The position numbers and the translations under genes are program-made. A stretch of 13,004 bases of DNA, from NCBI GenBank assembly GCA_002399435.1, contig DHDO01000002.1, forward strand, positions 84,041 through 97,044, written 5' to 3'. This DNA comes from Firmicutes bacterium UBA4874 (GTDB taxonomy: Bacteria > Bacillota > Clostridia > Caldicoprobacterales > DTU083). Below, in pieces: positions 7,346 to 13,004 of the stretch; position 1 is the stretch's first letter, and each line of letters begins with the position of its first letter. Under the pieces are notes generated by a model. That model was not told the DNA's origin. It saw only the letters and a list, made by a program, of their open reading frames with translations, and made no database searches.

Positions 7346-8113
7346 GTGGACATACATAATATATCCATTCCGGAAGTCCGCAGGATGCTCCGGGAGGAAC
7401 CGAATACGGAACAGCTGCTGGCGGCAATGGAAGCAGACAGCCGTGTTGGTGTGCAAAAACTATTGGTAAAATATGATCGACAGCAGGAAGCAATCCGGAA
7501 GCAAAGGGAAAAGTCGGAAGCGATGCTGGCCGAAGAGAGACGGCTATGGGCCGAAGGATATGCTCTTGTTGGAGGAGTGGATGAGGTGGGACGCGGGCCT
7601 CTGGCAGGCCCGGTTGTTGCAGCCTGTGTCATTTTGCCTCCGGGTCTGGTCATTGACGGGGTGGATGACTCCAAAAAGCTTACTGCCGGCAAGCGGGAGA
7701 AATTTTACGACATCATTTCTGGAAAGGCGGAGGCAATCGGAGTGGGCATGGTCGGTCCGGAGCGAATCGATGGAATCAATATCTACCAGGCAACCATGGA
7801 AGCCATGTTCCAGGCTGTGAAAGCCTGCAGAAAAGCCCCGCAGTATGTTCTGATCGATGCCATGCACCTTAAATCCCTGTCTGTTCCTCAGCTGTCCATT
7901 GTCGGCGGGGATGGAAAGTCCCAATCCATTGCGGCTGCTTCCATTATCGCGAAGGTAACACGGGACCGGATGATGGGAAAGCTGGCAGAAACCTATCCGC
8001 AATATGGTTTTGAGCAGCACAAGGGTTACGGCACAAAACAACATGTGGAGGCAATCCGGCAATATGGAATGTCGCCGATCCATCGCCGGAGTTTTATGAA
8101 GAAGATTCTGTAG
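7346..8113 (+). CDS. rnhB: Ribonuclease HII
   Basis: RNase HII cuts the RNA strand in RNA-DNA hybrids and removes single ribonucleotides from DNA. The 255-residue protein has an extra N-terminal helical domain (about 1-70), as in Bacillus RNase HII, followed by the catalytic domain. Active-site acids are Asp79 and Glu80 in GVDEVGRG, Asp171 in LIDAMHL and probably Asp207 in AKVTRD. DDSKKL (107-112) and HKGYGTKQH are also typical. The start is GTG at 7346 with GGAGG (7330-7334) 11 bases upstream. The 3' end is odd: the final codons (RRSFMKKIL, then TAG) are followed at once by a second, slightly different copy of the same sequence. That copy would read RRSFMKKMLIGKGL and stop. yraN, which often follows rnhB, is not here. 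Confidence 0.97.
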   Translation: MDIHNISIPEVRRMLREEPNTEQLLAAMEADSRVGVQKLLVKYDRQQEAIRKQREKSEAMLAEERRLWAEGYALVGGVDEVGRGPLAGPVVAACVILPPGLVIDGVDDSKKLTAGKREKFYDIISGKAEAIGVGMVGPERIDGINIYQATMEAMFQAVKACRKAPQYVLIDAMHLKSLSVPQLSIVGGDGKSQSIAAASIIAKVTRDRMMGKLAETYPQYGFEQHKGYGTKQHVEAIRQYGMSPIHRRSFMKKIL

Positions 8114-8159
8114 GGAAAGATCGCCGGAGTTTTATGAAGAAGATGCTAATAGGGAAAGG
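8083..8159 (+). repeat. 38-base tandem duplication of the rnhB 3' end
   Basis: Copy 1 (8083-8120) and copy 2 (8121-8159) share an identical 24-base core (8083-8106 and 8121-8144, starting TCGCCGGAG and ending GAAGAAGAT). They then diverge briefly and share TAGGGAAA. Copy 1 holds the rnhB stop codon. Copy 2 lies outside the gene, shifted by two bases relative to the rnhB frame. It looks like a replication-slippage duplication followed by small changes. Confidence 0.9.
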
Positions 8160-8184
8160 GTTGTAAAAAGGGGGCTGCTTTGTC

Positions 8185-9717
8185 ATGCTGGCCAAGGTGG
8201 AAAGCACCGGACTGTTTGGCATCAATGGATACATTGTGGATATCGAAGTGGATATTTCCAATGGACTGCCTGGATTTGAGATCGTCGGCCTGGCGGATAC
8301 CGCAGTGAAGGAATCCAGGGAACGGGTTCGTTCCGCCATCAAGAACAGCGGCTTTGATTTTCCGGTAAAACGTATTACGGTCAATATGGCTCCCGGTGAT
8401 ACGAAAAAGGAGGGCTCTGCTTATGATCTGGCCATTGCAGTCGGTATCCTGAAGGCAACCGGTCAGATTCCGGCAAGACCGGATTTCCGGCCGGTTTATT
8501 TGGGGGAATTGTCCCTGGATGGATCCATTCGGCCGGTAAACGGTGTTTTGCCCATGCTGCTGTCCGTATCCGATACGGTGCATAAAACGGTTCTTCCCAC
8601 GGCAAACGCTCCCGAAGCGTGTCACGTAAAAGGGATGAGTGTGTATCCCTTTGATCATCTCAGGGATCTGGTGCCTGCGTTGTGTCAAAGAGGGCCGCTT
8701 CGCTCCTGGCAGCCCAACGGGGAATCCCTGCCGGATCACTCTCCTGTCCTGGAGGATTATTCCGACGTAAAAGGTCAGGAAGGGGCCAAAAGAGCCTTAA
8801 AGATCGCTGCAGCAGGCGGTCACAATATCCTGATGATCGGAAGCCCCGGAACCGGAAAAACCATGCTTGCCAAAAGACTGCCTTCCATCCTGCCGGATCT
8901 GACTTATCCCGAGGCCATTGAGGTCACCAAGATATACAGTGCGGCCGCCCTGTTGGATCCTTCGAAGGGATTGATCCGGACCAGACCGTTTCGGGCCCCT
9001 CACCATACCGTTTCCCAAATCGCCCTTGTGGGAGGGGGAAGAGTGCCCAAGCCAGGGGAAATCAGTCTGGCGCATCATGGAGTTCTTTTTCTGGATGAGC
9101 TTCCTGAATATAGGAGGGAGGCACTGGAAGTCCTCCGGCAGCCTTTGGAAGACGGATATATTACCGTGTCCCGGGCACAGGGGACCGTTTCCTTCCCTTC
9201 TGAATTCATGCTGGTTGGGAGCATGAATCCGTGTCCCTGTGGCTATTTCCGTTCAAGCGACCCATCTCACGAATGCAATTGTACGCCCCATCAAATCTCG
9301 CGGTATCTGGATAAGATTTCCGGGCCTCTTCTCGACCGGTTCGATATGCACATTGAAGTGGATTCCATCAGTTTTGAAAAGCTGACCGGCAGGCGGGAAG
9401 GGGAGAGCTCCCGAAAAATGAAGGAGTGCGTTGACAGGGCCCGGGCCATTCAGCTTCAGAGATATCGTAAAGAGGGAATCTTTAGCAATGCCCAGTTAAG
9501 CTCCAGGCAAATTGATACCTATTGTAAACTGACGGACAGTCAAAAACTTATGATCAAGGATGCCTTCCGTGTTTTGTCCCTGAGCGCAAGAGCCTATGAC
9601 CGCATTCTGCGGGTGGCCCGGACCATAGCGGATCTGGAAGGGGAAGGAAACATACAGGATGCCCATCTGGCAGAGGCGATTCAATATCGCAGTCTGGATC
9701 GGCAATACTGGGGATGA
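8185..9717 (+). CDS. comM: ComM/YifB family AAA+ ATPase (Mg-chelatase-like)
   Basis: This 510-residue protein belongs to the YifB/ComM family. ComM from Vibrio has been shown to be a hexameric helicase that drives branch migration during natural transformation; the role in Clostridia is less clear. Visible are the N-terminal lon-protease-like domain (GINGYIVDIEVDISNGLPGFEIVGLADTAVKESRERV, given in parts as GLPGFEIVGL and VKESRERVRSA), Walker A GSPGTGKT (219-226), Walker B with Asp304-Glu305 (VLFLDELPE), the cysteine motif NPCPCGY (348-354) followed by HECNC, and the C-terminal SLSARAYDRILRVARTIADL. The start is ATG 8185 with AAGGGGG (8168-8174) 10 bases upstream. Length is normal. It is usually followed by dprA; here a pilin-like gene follows after 34 bases with no terminator between. 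The family was once annotated as magnesium chelatase, but no chelatase role is implied. Confidence 0.95.
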   Translation: MLAKVESTGLFGINGYIVDIEVDISNGLPGFEIVGLADTAVKESRERVRSAIKNSGFDFPVKRITVNMAPGDTKKEGSAYDLAIAVGILKATGQIPARPDFRPVYLGELSLDGSIRPVNGVLPMLLSVSDTVHKTVLPTANAPEACHVKGMSVYPFDHLRDLVPALCQRGPLRSWQPNGESLPDHSPVLEDYSDVKGQEGAKRALKIAAAGGHNILMIGSPGTGKTMLAKRLPSILPDLTYPEAIEVTKIYSAAALLDPSKGLIRTRPFRAPHHTVSQIALVGGGRVPKPGEISLAHHGVLFLDELPEYRREALEVLRQPLEDGYITVSRAQGTVSFPSEFMLVGSMNPCPCGYFRSSDPSHECNCTPHQISRYLDKISGPLLDRFDMHIEVDSISFEKLTGRREGESSRKMKECVDRARAIQLQRYRKEGIFSNAQLSSRQIDTYCKLTDSQKLMIKDAFRVLSLSARAYDRILRVARTIADLEGEGNIQDAHLAEAIQYRSLDRQYWG

Positions 9718-9751
9718 TCTCTTATATCTTTTTCACAAAGGGGGATTTCAA

Positions 9752-10177
9752 ATGGAGAAGCAGGGAAGGAAGATCAAAAACCGAAAAGGCTTCACCCTGA
9801 TAGAGCTCATTGTTGTTATTGCGATTCTGGGAATTCTGACGGCTGTGGCTGTGCCGAAACTGACGGGGTATCAGAAAAAGGCAAAAGTATCAGCGGATAA
9901 AACGACATTTTCCACTTTAAACAGCGCAGTTGCCATTGCCGCAGCCGACGGAAGCATAACGTCAGGCCAGGTTGTCATTGCGGTCGCAGAGAAGACCGGT
10001 GCGATAACCGTGGATCCATCCGGAGATTTACAGGGCAGCATGGATCTGATTGAACCCGGGGCGGCATTCCAGCTGGACACCAATAAAGGGCATCAATTTA
10101 TCTGGGAGGTATCGGAAGGCGAGATCACAAATGCTCCTGCCATCGATAAAAACGGAAAAATAACCAATGGGGAGTAG
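9752..10177 (+). CDS. Type IV pilin-like protein with prepilin cleavage site
   Basis: The 141-residue product has a classic class III signal: a short basic leader (MEKQGRKIKNRKG), then the cut between Gly13 and Phe14, then the hydrophobic FTLIELIVVIAILGIL. Glu18, position 5 of the mature protein, is the conserved glutamate needed for pilus assembly. Processing would need a prepilin peptidase (PilD/ComC), which is not encoded here. After the N-terminal helix (about 14-55) comes a small globular region rich in Ala, Val, Thr and Asp with no cysteines. It could be a major pilin, a ComGC-like competence pseudopilin or a secretion pseudopilin; I cannot choose. The ATG at 9752 has AAAGGGGGA 8 bases upstream; the longer frame from 9659 only overlaps comM. 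No other pilus gene is seen nearby, so this is an isolated pilin, probably transcribed with comM. Confidence 0.88.
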   Translation: MEKQGRKIKNRKGFTLIELIVVIAILGILTAVAVPKLTGYQKKAKVSADKTTFSTLNSAVAIAAADGSITSGQVVIAVAEKTGAITVDPSGDLQGSMDLIEPGAAFQLDTNKGHQFIWEVSEGEITNAPAIDKNGKITNGE

Positions 10178-10188
10178 TGTTTCTCCCC
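10169..10188 (+). other. Hairpin at the end of the pilin gene
   Basis: GGGGAG (10169-10174) pairs perfectly with CTCCCC (10183-10188) around an 8-base loop that contains the stop codon. No T-run follows, so it is not a standard intrinsic terminator. It might protect the 3' end of the comM-pilin RNA. The 100 bases from here to corA show nothing else clear; a TATAAC at 10243 lacks a fitting -35 and is left unassigned. Confidence 0.4.
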
Positions 10189-10288
10189 GGAACAGCCAGG
10201 GCAGAGATGGATCAGGAAAGATAAGCGAATTGTTGGGAATAGTATAACTGCAAAGCAACCCATCACAGAAGCTGGGAGAGATGCAGTT

Positions 10289-11248
10289 TTGATTCATACG
10301 CTCGCAAAGAAAGCATTGTCCGGATTACAGACAGACCTGTCTCTGGAGGACTTGTCTGCACAGGATGTGGAATGGTATTGGGTGGATTTTGACGTACCTA
10401 CCGATGAGGAGGCAGCACTGCTTCGCACTTTTTTCCGATTTGACGAACTGTCCATCGATGATTGCCTGGAAGGCCTGGAACGCCCCAAAATGGATCATTA
10501 CGATTCCTATGATTTTTTTGTGTTCCATGCTTTGAATGAAGGAAGGCCGGAGCCTGTCGAGCTGGATCTGTTCCTGGGGAAAAACCAGATTGTTACTTTC
10601 CATCAGCAGGCTCTTACGGAAATCACACAGGCCTGTAAGCAGGTTCTGGATGTGTCGCAAAAGCAGGAAGTGGATCCGGATTATATTGCATACCAGATTT
10701 TGGACAAAATAGTGGATCCGTATTTTCCTGTTGTTTATCAGATTGAAGATACATTAAACGATCTGGATATCAAATCTTCGGATATTGCCAATCGGCATTT
10801 GATAGAGCGGATCTTTGAAATCCGCAATGATTTATTGAAGCTGAGACATATGATCGGTTCCATGAAGGAGCTGTTGTATCGAATCCTGAATTCGGAGCAT
10901 TTAAAAAGGTTGGGGGATAAAATACACTATTTCAATGACATTTATGATCATCTGCTGCAGTTGTCGGATATGATCGACTCCAATCGGGAGCTGACAGCAG
11001 ATGCGCGTGATAACTATCTGTCCCTTGTCTCGTTTCGAATGAACCGTATTATGACCCTATTGACGGTTGTTACTTCTATTTTTATTCCCATGACATTTTT
11101 GACCGGGATATATGGCATGAACTTTCATTATATGCCGGAACTTAGATGGCGGTATGGATATTATATCGTTCTTGGAATCATGGCTGTCATTGGAATTGCC
11201 ATGTTGCTCTGGTTTAGGCGCAAGGACTGGTTTGATATGAAGAAATAG
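10289..11248 (+). CDS. corA: CorA family magnesium/cobalt transporter
   Basis: CorA proteins are homopentameric channels for Mg2+, and sometimes Co2+ or Ni2+. The 319-residue product has the long N-terminal cytoplasmic domain (about 1-250) with the family pattern IDDCLEGLERPKMDHYDSYDF, given here as DDCLEG and RPKMDHYD. A long stalk helix leads into two C-terminal membrane spans: about 255-275 (ending MTFLTGIYG) and 289-308. The selectivity signature GMN is at 276-278. The tail RRKDWFDMKK is basic as usual. The start is TTG at 10289 with GGGAGAG (10274-10280) 8 bases upstream. The ATG at 10281 is out of frame and stops after three codons. No magnesium-sensing leader is recognised; the upstream gap is only 111 bases. 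The gene ends at a strong terminator facing the small minus-strand gene. Confidence 0.95.
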   Translation: MIHTLAKKALSGLQTDLSLEDLSAQDVEWYWVDFDVPTDEEAALLRTFFRFDELSIDDCLEGLERPKMDHYDSYDFFVFHALNEGRPEPVELDLFLGKNQIVTFHQQALTEITQACKQVLDVSQKQEVDPDYIAYQILDKIVDPYFPVVYQIEDTLNDLDIKSSDIANRHLIERIFEIRNDLLKLRHMIGSMKELLYRILNSEHLKRLGDKIHYFNDIYDHLLQLSDMIDSNRELTADARDNYLSLVSFRMNRIMTLLTVVTSIFIPMTFLTGIYGMNFHYMPELRWRYGYYIVLGIMAVIGIAMLLWFRRKDWFDMKK

Positions 11249-11270
11249 CCATGACAGGAAGGCAGAAAAT

Positions 11271-11315
11271 CAGAATACGGGAAGCCAGAATACGAGAAGC
11301 CAGAATACAGGAAGG
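11271..11315 (+). repeat. Three tandem copies of a 15-base unit
   Basis: CAGAATACGGGAAGC (11271-11285), CAGAATACGAGAAGC (11286-11300) and CAGAATACAGGAAGG (11301-11315) sit between the corA stop and the terminator. The first eight bases are identical in all three. The region does not look coding: the only plus-strand frame across it gives a repetitive basic peptide without a ribosome site. It is probably a slippage expansion in the 3' untranslated part of corA RNA. Confidence 0.85.
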
Positions 11316-11321
11316 GAAGCA

Positions 11322-11360
11322 AAAAAAGAGCGAATCCTTTGGGGAGATCCGCTCTTTTTT
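11322..11360. terminator. Bidirectional intrinsic terminator between corA and the small minus-strand gene
   Basis: The left arm AAAAAAGAGCGAATC (11322-11336) pairs with GATCCGCTCTTTTTT (11346-11360), with one A-C mismatch. The stem is G-C containing, with six A-T pairs at the base. A run of six T follows on the plus strand and seven on the minus strand, so it can stop transcription both from corA and from the opposing gene whose stop codon lies 12 bases away. Confidence 0.9.
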
Positions 11361-11372
11361 GTTGCCTAACGC

Positions 11373-11594
11373 TTATTCTGCAGTGGCGCAGCCGCCGGAT
11401 CCTCCTATAAACGCTCCTCCGAAAAGAAAGACGAGTATCAGGAAGAAGAACAGCAATTCACTTCCATTATCGAAAAATTCGCAGTTGCAGAAAATAATGA
11501 TCAAAAGCAGGAAGAAGAACAGCACTGAATCATCTGCTCCGCCAGCGCAGTCACCATGACCACCTCTGCCTCCCATACCAAAGCCGTATCCCAT
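11373..11594 (-). CDS. Small Gly- and Phe-rich hydrophobic protein, function unknown
   Basis: I do not recognise a named family with certainty. The 73-residue product starts MGYGFGMGGRGGHGDCAGG, a glycine-rich head. Two strongly hydrophobic stretches follow: about 24-35 (VLFFFLLLIIIF) and 46-64 (ELLFFFLILVFLFGG onwards). A polar linker with CNCEFFDNGS lies between them, and the tail is Gly-Ala rich. The two LFFF segments are 23 residues apart and share a 17-base DNA repeat, so the gene arose partly by internal duplication. Reality as a gene is supported by a perfect AGGAGG ribosome site 8 bases before the ATG and by a terminator 12 bases after the stop. I chose the ATG at 11594 over a GTG at 11603, which lies inside the ribosome site. 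Small Gly-rich hydrophobic proteins are common in spore formers and often coat-related; that is only a suggestion. No clear promoter was found. Confidence 0.75.
   Translation of the reverse strand: MGYGFGMGGRGGHGDCAGGADDSVLFFFLLLIIIFCNCEFFDNGSELLFFFLILVFLFGGAFIGGSGGCATAE
11439..11524 (-). repeat. 17-base direct repeat inside the small hydrophobic gene
   Basis: CAGGAAGAAGAACAGCA occurs at 11439-11455 and again at 11508-11524, exactly 69 bases apart. On the minus strand these encode the start of the two Phe-rich hydrophobic segments, 23 codons apart and in the same frame. Confidence 0.9.
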
Positions 11595-11602
11595 CGATTT
11601 CA

Positions 11603-11608
11603 CCTCCT
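11603..11608 (-). promoter_or_regulatory. Consensus ribosome binding site of the small minus-strand gene
   Basis: The minus strand reads AGGAGG here, followed by TGAAATCG and then the ATG at 11594. Full match and ideal 8-base spacing decide both the strand and the start codon in a region where other frames are also open. Confidence 0.85.
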
Positions 11609-11701
11609 ATGCTATTCTTGATTTATATTATTAATTCTTTTGTCTGTTTGTGCATGTCAGAGAAATATGGCAATCCAAAATACCGGATGAAAAATGTCTT
11701 G

Positions 11702-11730
11702 TTGAATTCCGTGCATACATATAGTATGAT
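11702..11730 (+). promoter_or_regulatory. Probable promoter of the gcv genes, with overlapping inverted repeat
   Basis: TTGAAT (11702-11707), a 17-base spacer and TATGAT (11725-11730) resemble a housekeeping promoter, with transcription from about 11737. An inverted repeat, CATAC-ATATA-GTATG (11714-11728), overlaps the spacer and -10 and could be an operator. The resulting leader is too short to hold a glycine riboswitch, and I see none elsewhere in the 159-base gap. Confidence 0.55.
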
Positions 11731-11753
11731 GAAAACAAAAAGGGGGGATTTGG

Positions 11754-12860
11754 TTGGATCATCTTCACAAAACGGCTGTTTATCCTGCCTATGGAGAAGC
11801 TGGAGCAAAAATTGTTGATTTTGAGGGGTGGGCACTTCCTCTTCAGTTTGAAGGAATCCTGGCGGAGCATCAGGCAGTTCGGGAGTCGGCCGGTGTATTT
11901 GATGTTTCCCATATGGGAGAAGTCGAAGTGACAGGGAAAGACGCTTCTGTTTATTTGAATGAACTTTTATCCAATGATATCTCCAGGATCCGGGACGGTC
12001 AGGCGCAGTATAGCATCCTGCTCAATGAGAACGGCGGGGCAGTGGACGATGTCATGACTTATCGTTTCTCCGGACAGCATTATATGATTGTGGTCAATGC
12101 CGCCAATCGGTTCAAGGATGTAAAATGGATGATGGATCATACAGAGGGGTATCAGGTCACAGTGATCGACCGGTCTGATGAAGTTGCTCAATTGGCCATT
12201 CAGGGTCCCAAAGCGGAGGACCTGATGAGGGCCTTTGCCGGAGAGGAAGCTGCCAAAATCCGCTTTTTTCGCTTTTCCGATTCAATCCGTATCCAGGGAG
12301 TGTCCTGTCTGATCTCCCGGACAGGTTACACCGGAGAAGATGGGTTCGAAGTTTATTTGAGTCCGGATCATGTGATGAAGCTATGGAAGGATCTGCTGGA
12401 GGCCGGGAAGGAGTTCGGCCTGAAGCCTGCCGGCCTGGGGTGCAGGGATACCTTGCGGTTTGAAGCCTGTCTGCCGTTGTATGGCAGGGAGCTGGCAGAA
12501 GATATTACGCCAATGGAGGCAGGCCTTGAACGTTTTGTAAAAATGGAGAAGCCGGACTTTATCGGAAAAAAGGCCCTTGCCGCGCAGAAGGAGAGAGGTC
12601 TTGAAAGAAAGATTGCCGGATTTGAGATAGTGGGCCGGGGTATACCGCGAAGCGGTTACGAGATCCGAAGGAATGGAGAGAAAGCCGGCCATGTGACCAC
12701 CGGTTATTATGCGCCCACGCTGAAGAAAAATCTGGGATTGGCGTTGCTGGATGCCGGAATTGCCGCTGCTGGCAATACCATCGAGGTTCGGATACGGGGA
12801 AAGTCGGTTCCCGGGATCACCGTGGAAACACCTTTCTACAAAAAGAAATACCAGAAATGA
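11754..12860 (+). CDS. gcvT: Glycine cleavage system T protein (aminomethyltransferase)
   Basis: GcvT takes the aminomethyl group held on the lipoyl arm of the H protein, releases ammonia and passes the one-carbon unit to tetrahydrofolate. The 368-residue protein shows the family line from end to end: KIVDFEGWALPLQF (19-32), GVFDVSHMGEVEVTG (47-61), the folate-site region NENGGAVDDV with Asp98-Asp99, AIQGPKA, SRTGYTGEDGFEVY, GLGCRDTLRFEACLPLYG and VTTGYYAPTLKKNLGLAL. The start is TTG at 11754 with GGGGGG (11741-11746) 7 bases upstream. gcvH follows after 82 bases, so this is the first gene of a gcv operon whose gcvPA and gcvPB would lie beyond the window. A promoter is visible just upstream, and the gene diverges from the small minus-strand gene. 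Confidence 0.97.
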   Translation: MDHLHKTAVYPAYGEAGAKIVDFEGWALPLQFEGILAEHQAVRESAGVFDVSHMGEVEVTGKDASVYLNELLSNDISRIRDGQAQYSILLNENGGAVDDVMTYRFSGQHYMIVVNAANRFKDVKWMMDHTEGYQVTVIDRSDEVAQLAIQGPKAEDLMRAFAGEEAAKIRFFRFSDSIRIQGVSCLISRTGYTGEDGFEVYLSPDHVMKLWKDLLEAGKEFGLKPAGLGCRDTLRFEACLPLYGRELAEDITPMEAGLERFVKMEKPDFIGKKALAAQKERGLERKIAGFEIVGRGIPRSGYEIRRNGEKAGHVTTGYYAPTLKKNLGLALLDAGIAAAGNTIEVRIRGKSVPGITVETPFYKKKYQK

Positions 12861-12942
12861 TTTGCCGGAAGCTGTATTTTTCAGGGAAAAGGCACGGGGA
12901 TAGATTTTCAGACCAGGTATCAGAATTGGAGGAGGAATCAAA

Positions 12943-13004
12943 ATGAAAGTTTTGGATGGTTTGTATTACTCAAAGGATCATGAGTGGGTCAAGTCAGAAG
13001 GCAG
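12943..13004 (+). CDS. gcvH: Glycine cleavage system H protein, N-terminal start (3' end outside window)
   Basis: Only the first 20 codons are present: [20 protein letters not shown]. The YSKDHEWV stretch is the standard N-terminal signature of GcvH, the lipoyl carrier that shuttles the aminomethyl group between the P, T and L proteins. GGAGGAAT lies just upstream of the ATG with good spacing. The lipoyl lysine lies beyond the window. Position directly after gcvT supports the call. The 82 bases between the two genes hold no terminator that I can see. Confidence 0.93.
   Translation, partial: MKVLDGLYYSKDHEWVKSEG

Noticed and set aside
9659-9751. Longer N-terminus for the pilin, starting inside comM
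   Set aside because: It would bury the prepilin leader; the ATG at 9752 has a good ribosome site and gives a correct short basic leader.
10281-10292. Three-codon upstream frame (ATG CAG TTT TGA) overlapping the corA start
   Set aside because: The ribosome site abuts this ATG with no spacing and fits the TTG of corA instead; most likely chance.
11251-11559. Plus-strand 102-codon frame after corA
   Set aside because: It is driven by the 15-base repeat, runs through the terminator and opposes the small minus-strand gene; no ribosome site and no protein-like pattern.
11720-11728. Minus-strand CATACTATA resembling a sporulation sigma factor -10 element (sigma G or K)
   Set aside because: No matching -35 is seen at the right distance, and the site is about 125 bases from the small gene; it also falls in the inverted repeat over the gcvT promoter.
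11609-11818. Plus-strand 69-codon frame between the small gene and gcvT
   Set aside because: It crosses the gcvT promoter and start in another frame and has no ribosome site.
1-13004. CRISPR array, tRNA or rRNA genes, insertion sequence or prophage
   Set aside because: No spaced repeats, no cloverleaf or rRNA sequence and no transposase or phage-like frame was found; all genes but one are ordinary chromosomal genes on one strand.

Overview
The window is a stretch of bacterial chromosome, most likely from a Firmicute of the class Clostridia. The evidence is gene content and order: smc-ftsY-ylxM-ffh-rpsP-khpA-rimM-trmD-rplS-lepB-rbgA-rnhB is the classic Gram-positive housekeeping block, and YlxM, RbgA and the KH protein KhpA in this order are typical of low-GC Gram-positives. 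Shine-Dalgarno sequences are strong, and 7 of the 17 genes whose start is visible use TTG or GTG. I cannot name a genus from sequence reading alone.

Layout. Positions 1-668 hold the 3' end of smc (chromosome condensation). ftsY, ylxM and ffh (685-3418) form the SRP targeting module, with a strong internal promoter before ylxM. A 94-base leader with several possible RNA structures then precedes rpsP. rpsP, khpA, rimM and trmD (3513-5256) form a tight ribosome and tRNA maturation run. rplS (5366-5716) has its own extended -10 promoter, a leader hairpin and a clear terminator. lepB, rbgA and rnhB follow (5782-8113). A 38-base tandem duplication of the 3' end of rnhB sits before comM (8185-9717). 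A single type IV pilin-like gene (9752-10177) and corA (10289-11248) come next. corA converges, across a bidirectional terminator, on a small minus-strand gene (11373-11594) for a glycine- and phenylalanine-rich membrane-like protein. The glycine cleavage genes gcvT and gcvH (cut by the window end) close the window.

How the genes work together. The first 8 kb is growth machinery: protein targeting (FtsY, Ffh), signal peptide removal (LepB), ribosome parts and assembly factors (S16, L19, RimM, RbgA), tRNA modification (TrmD) and genome upkeep (SMC, RNase HII). The comM-pilin pair may relate to DNA uptake or recombination. gcvT/gcvH begin a glycine cleavage operon.

Most of the window is ordinary, and I see no clear evidence of a new multi-gene system. 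The least explained items are the small minus-strand protein with a 23-residue internal repeat, the lone pilin gene beside comM, the 3'-end duplication of rnhB, and the structured leader of rpsP.
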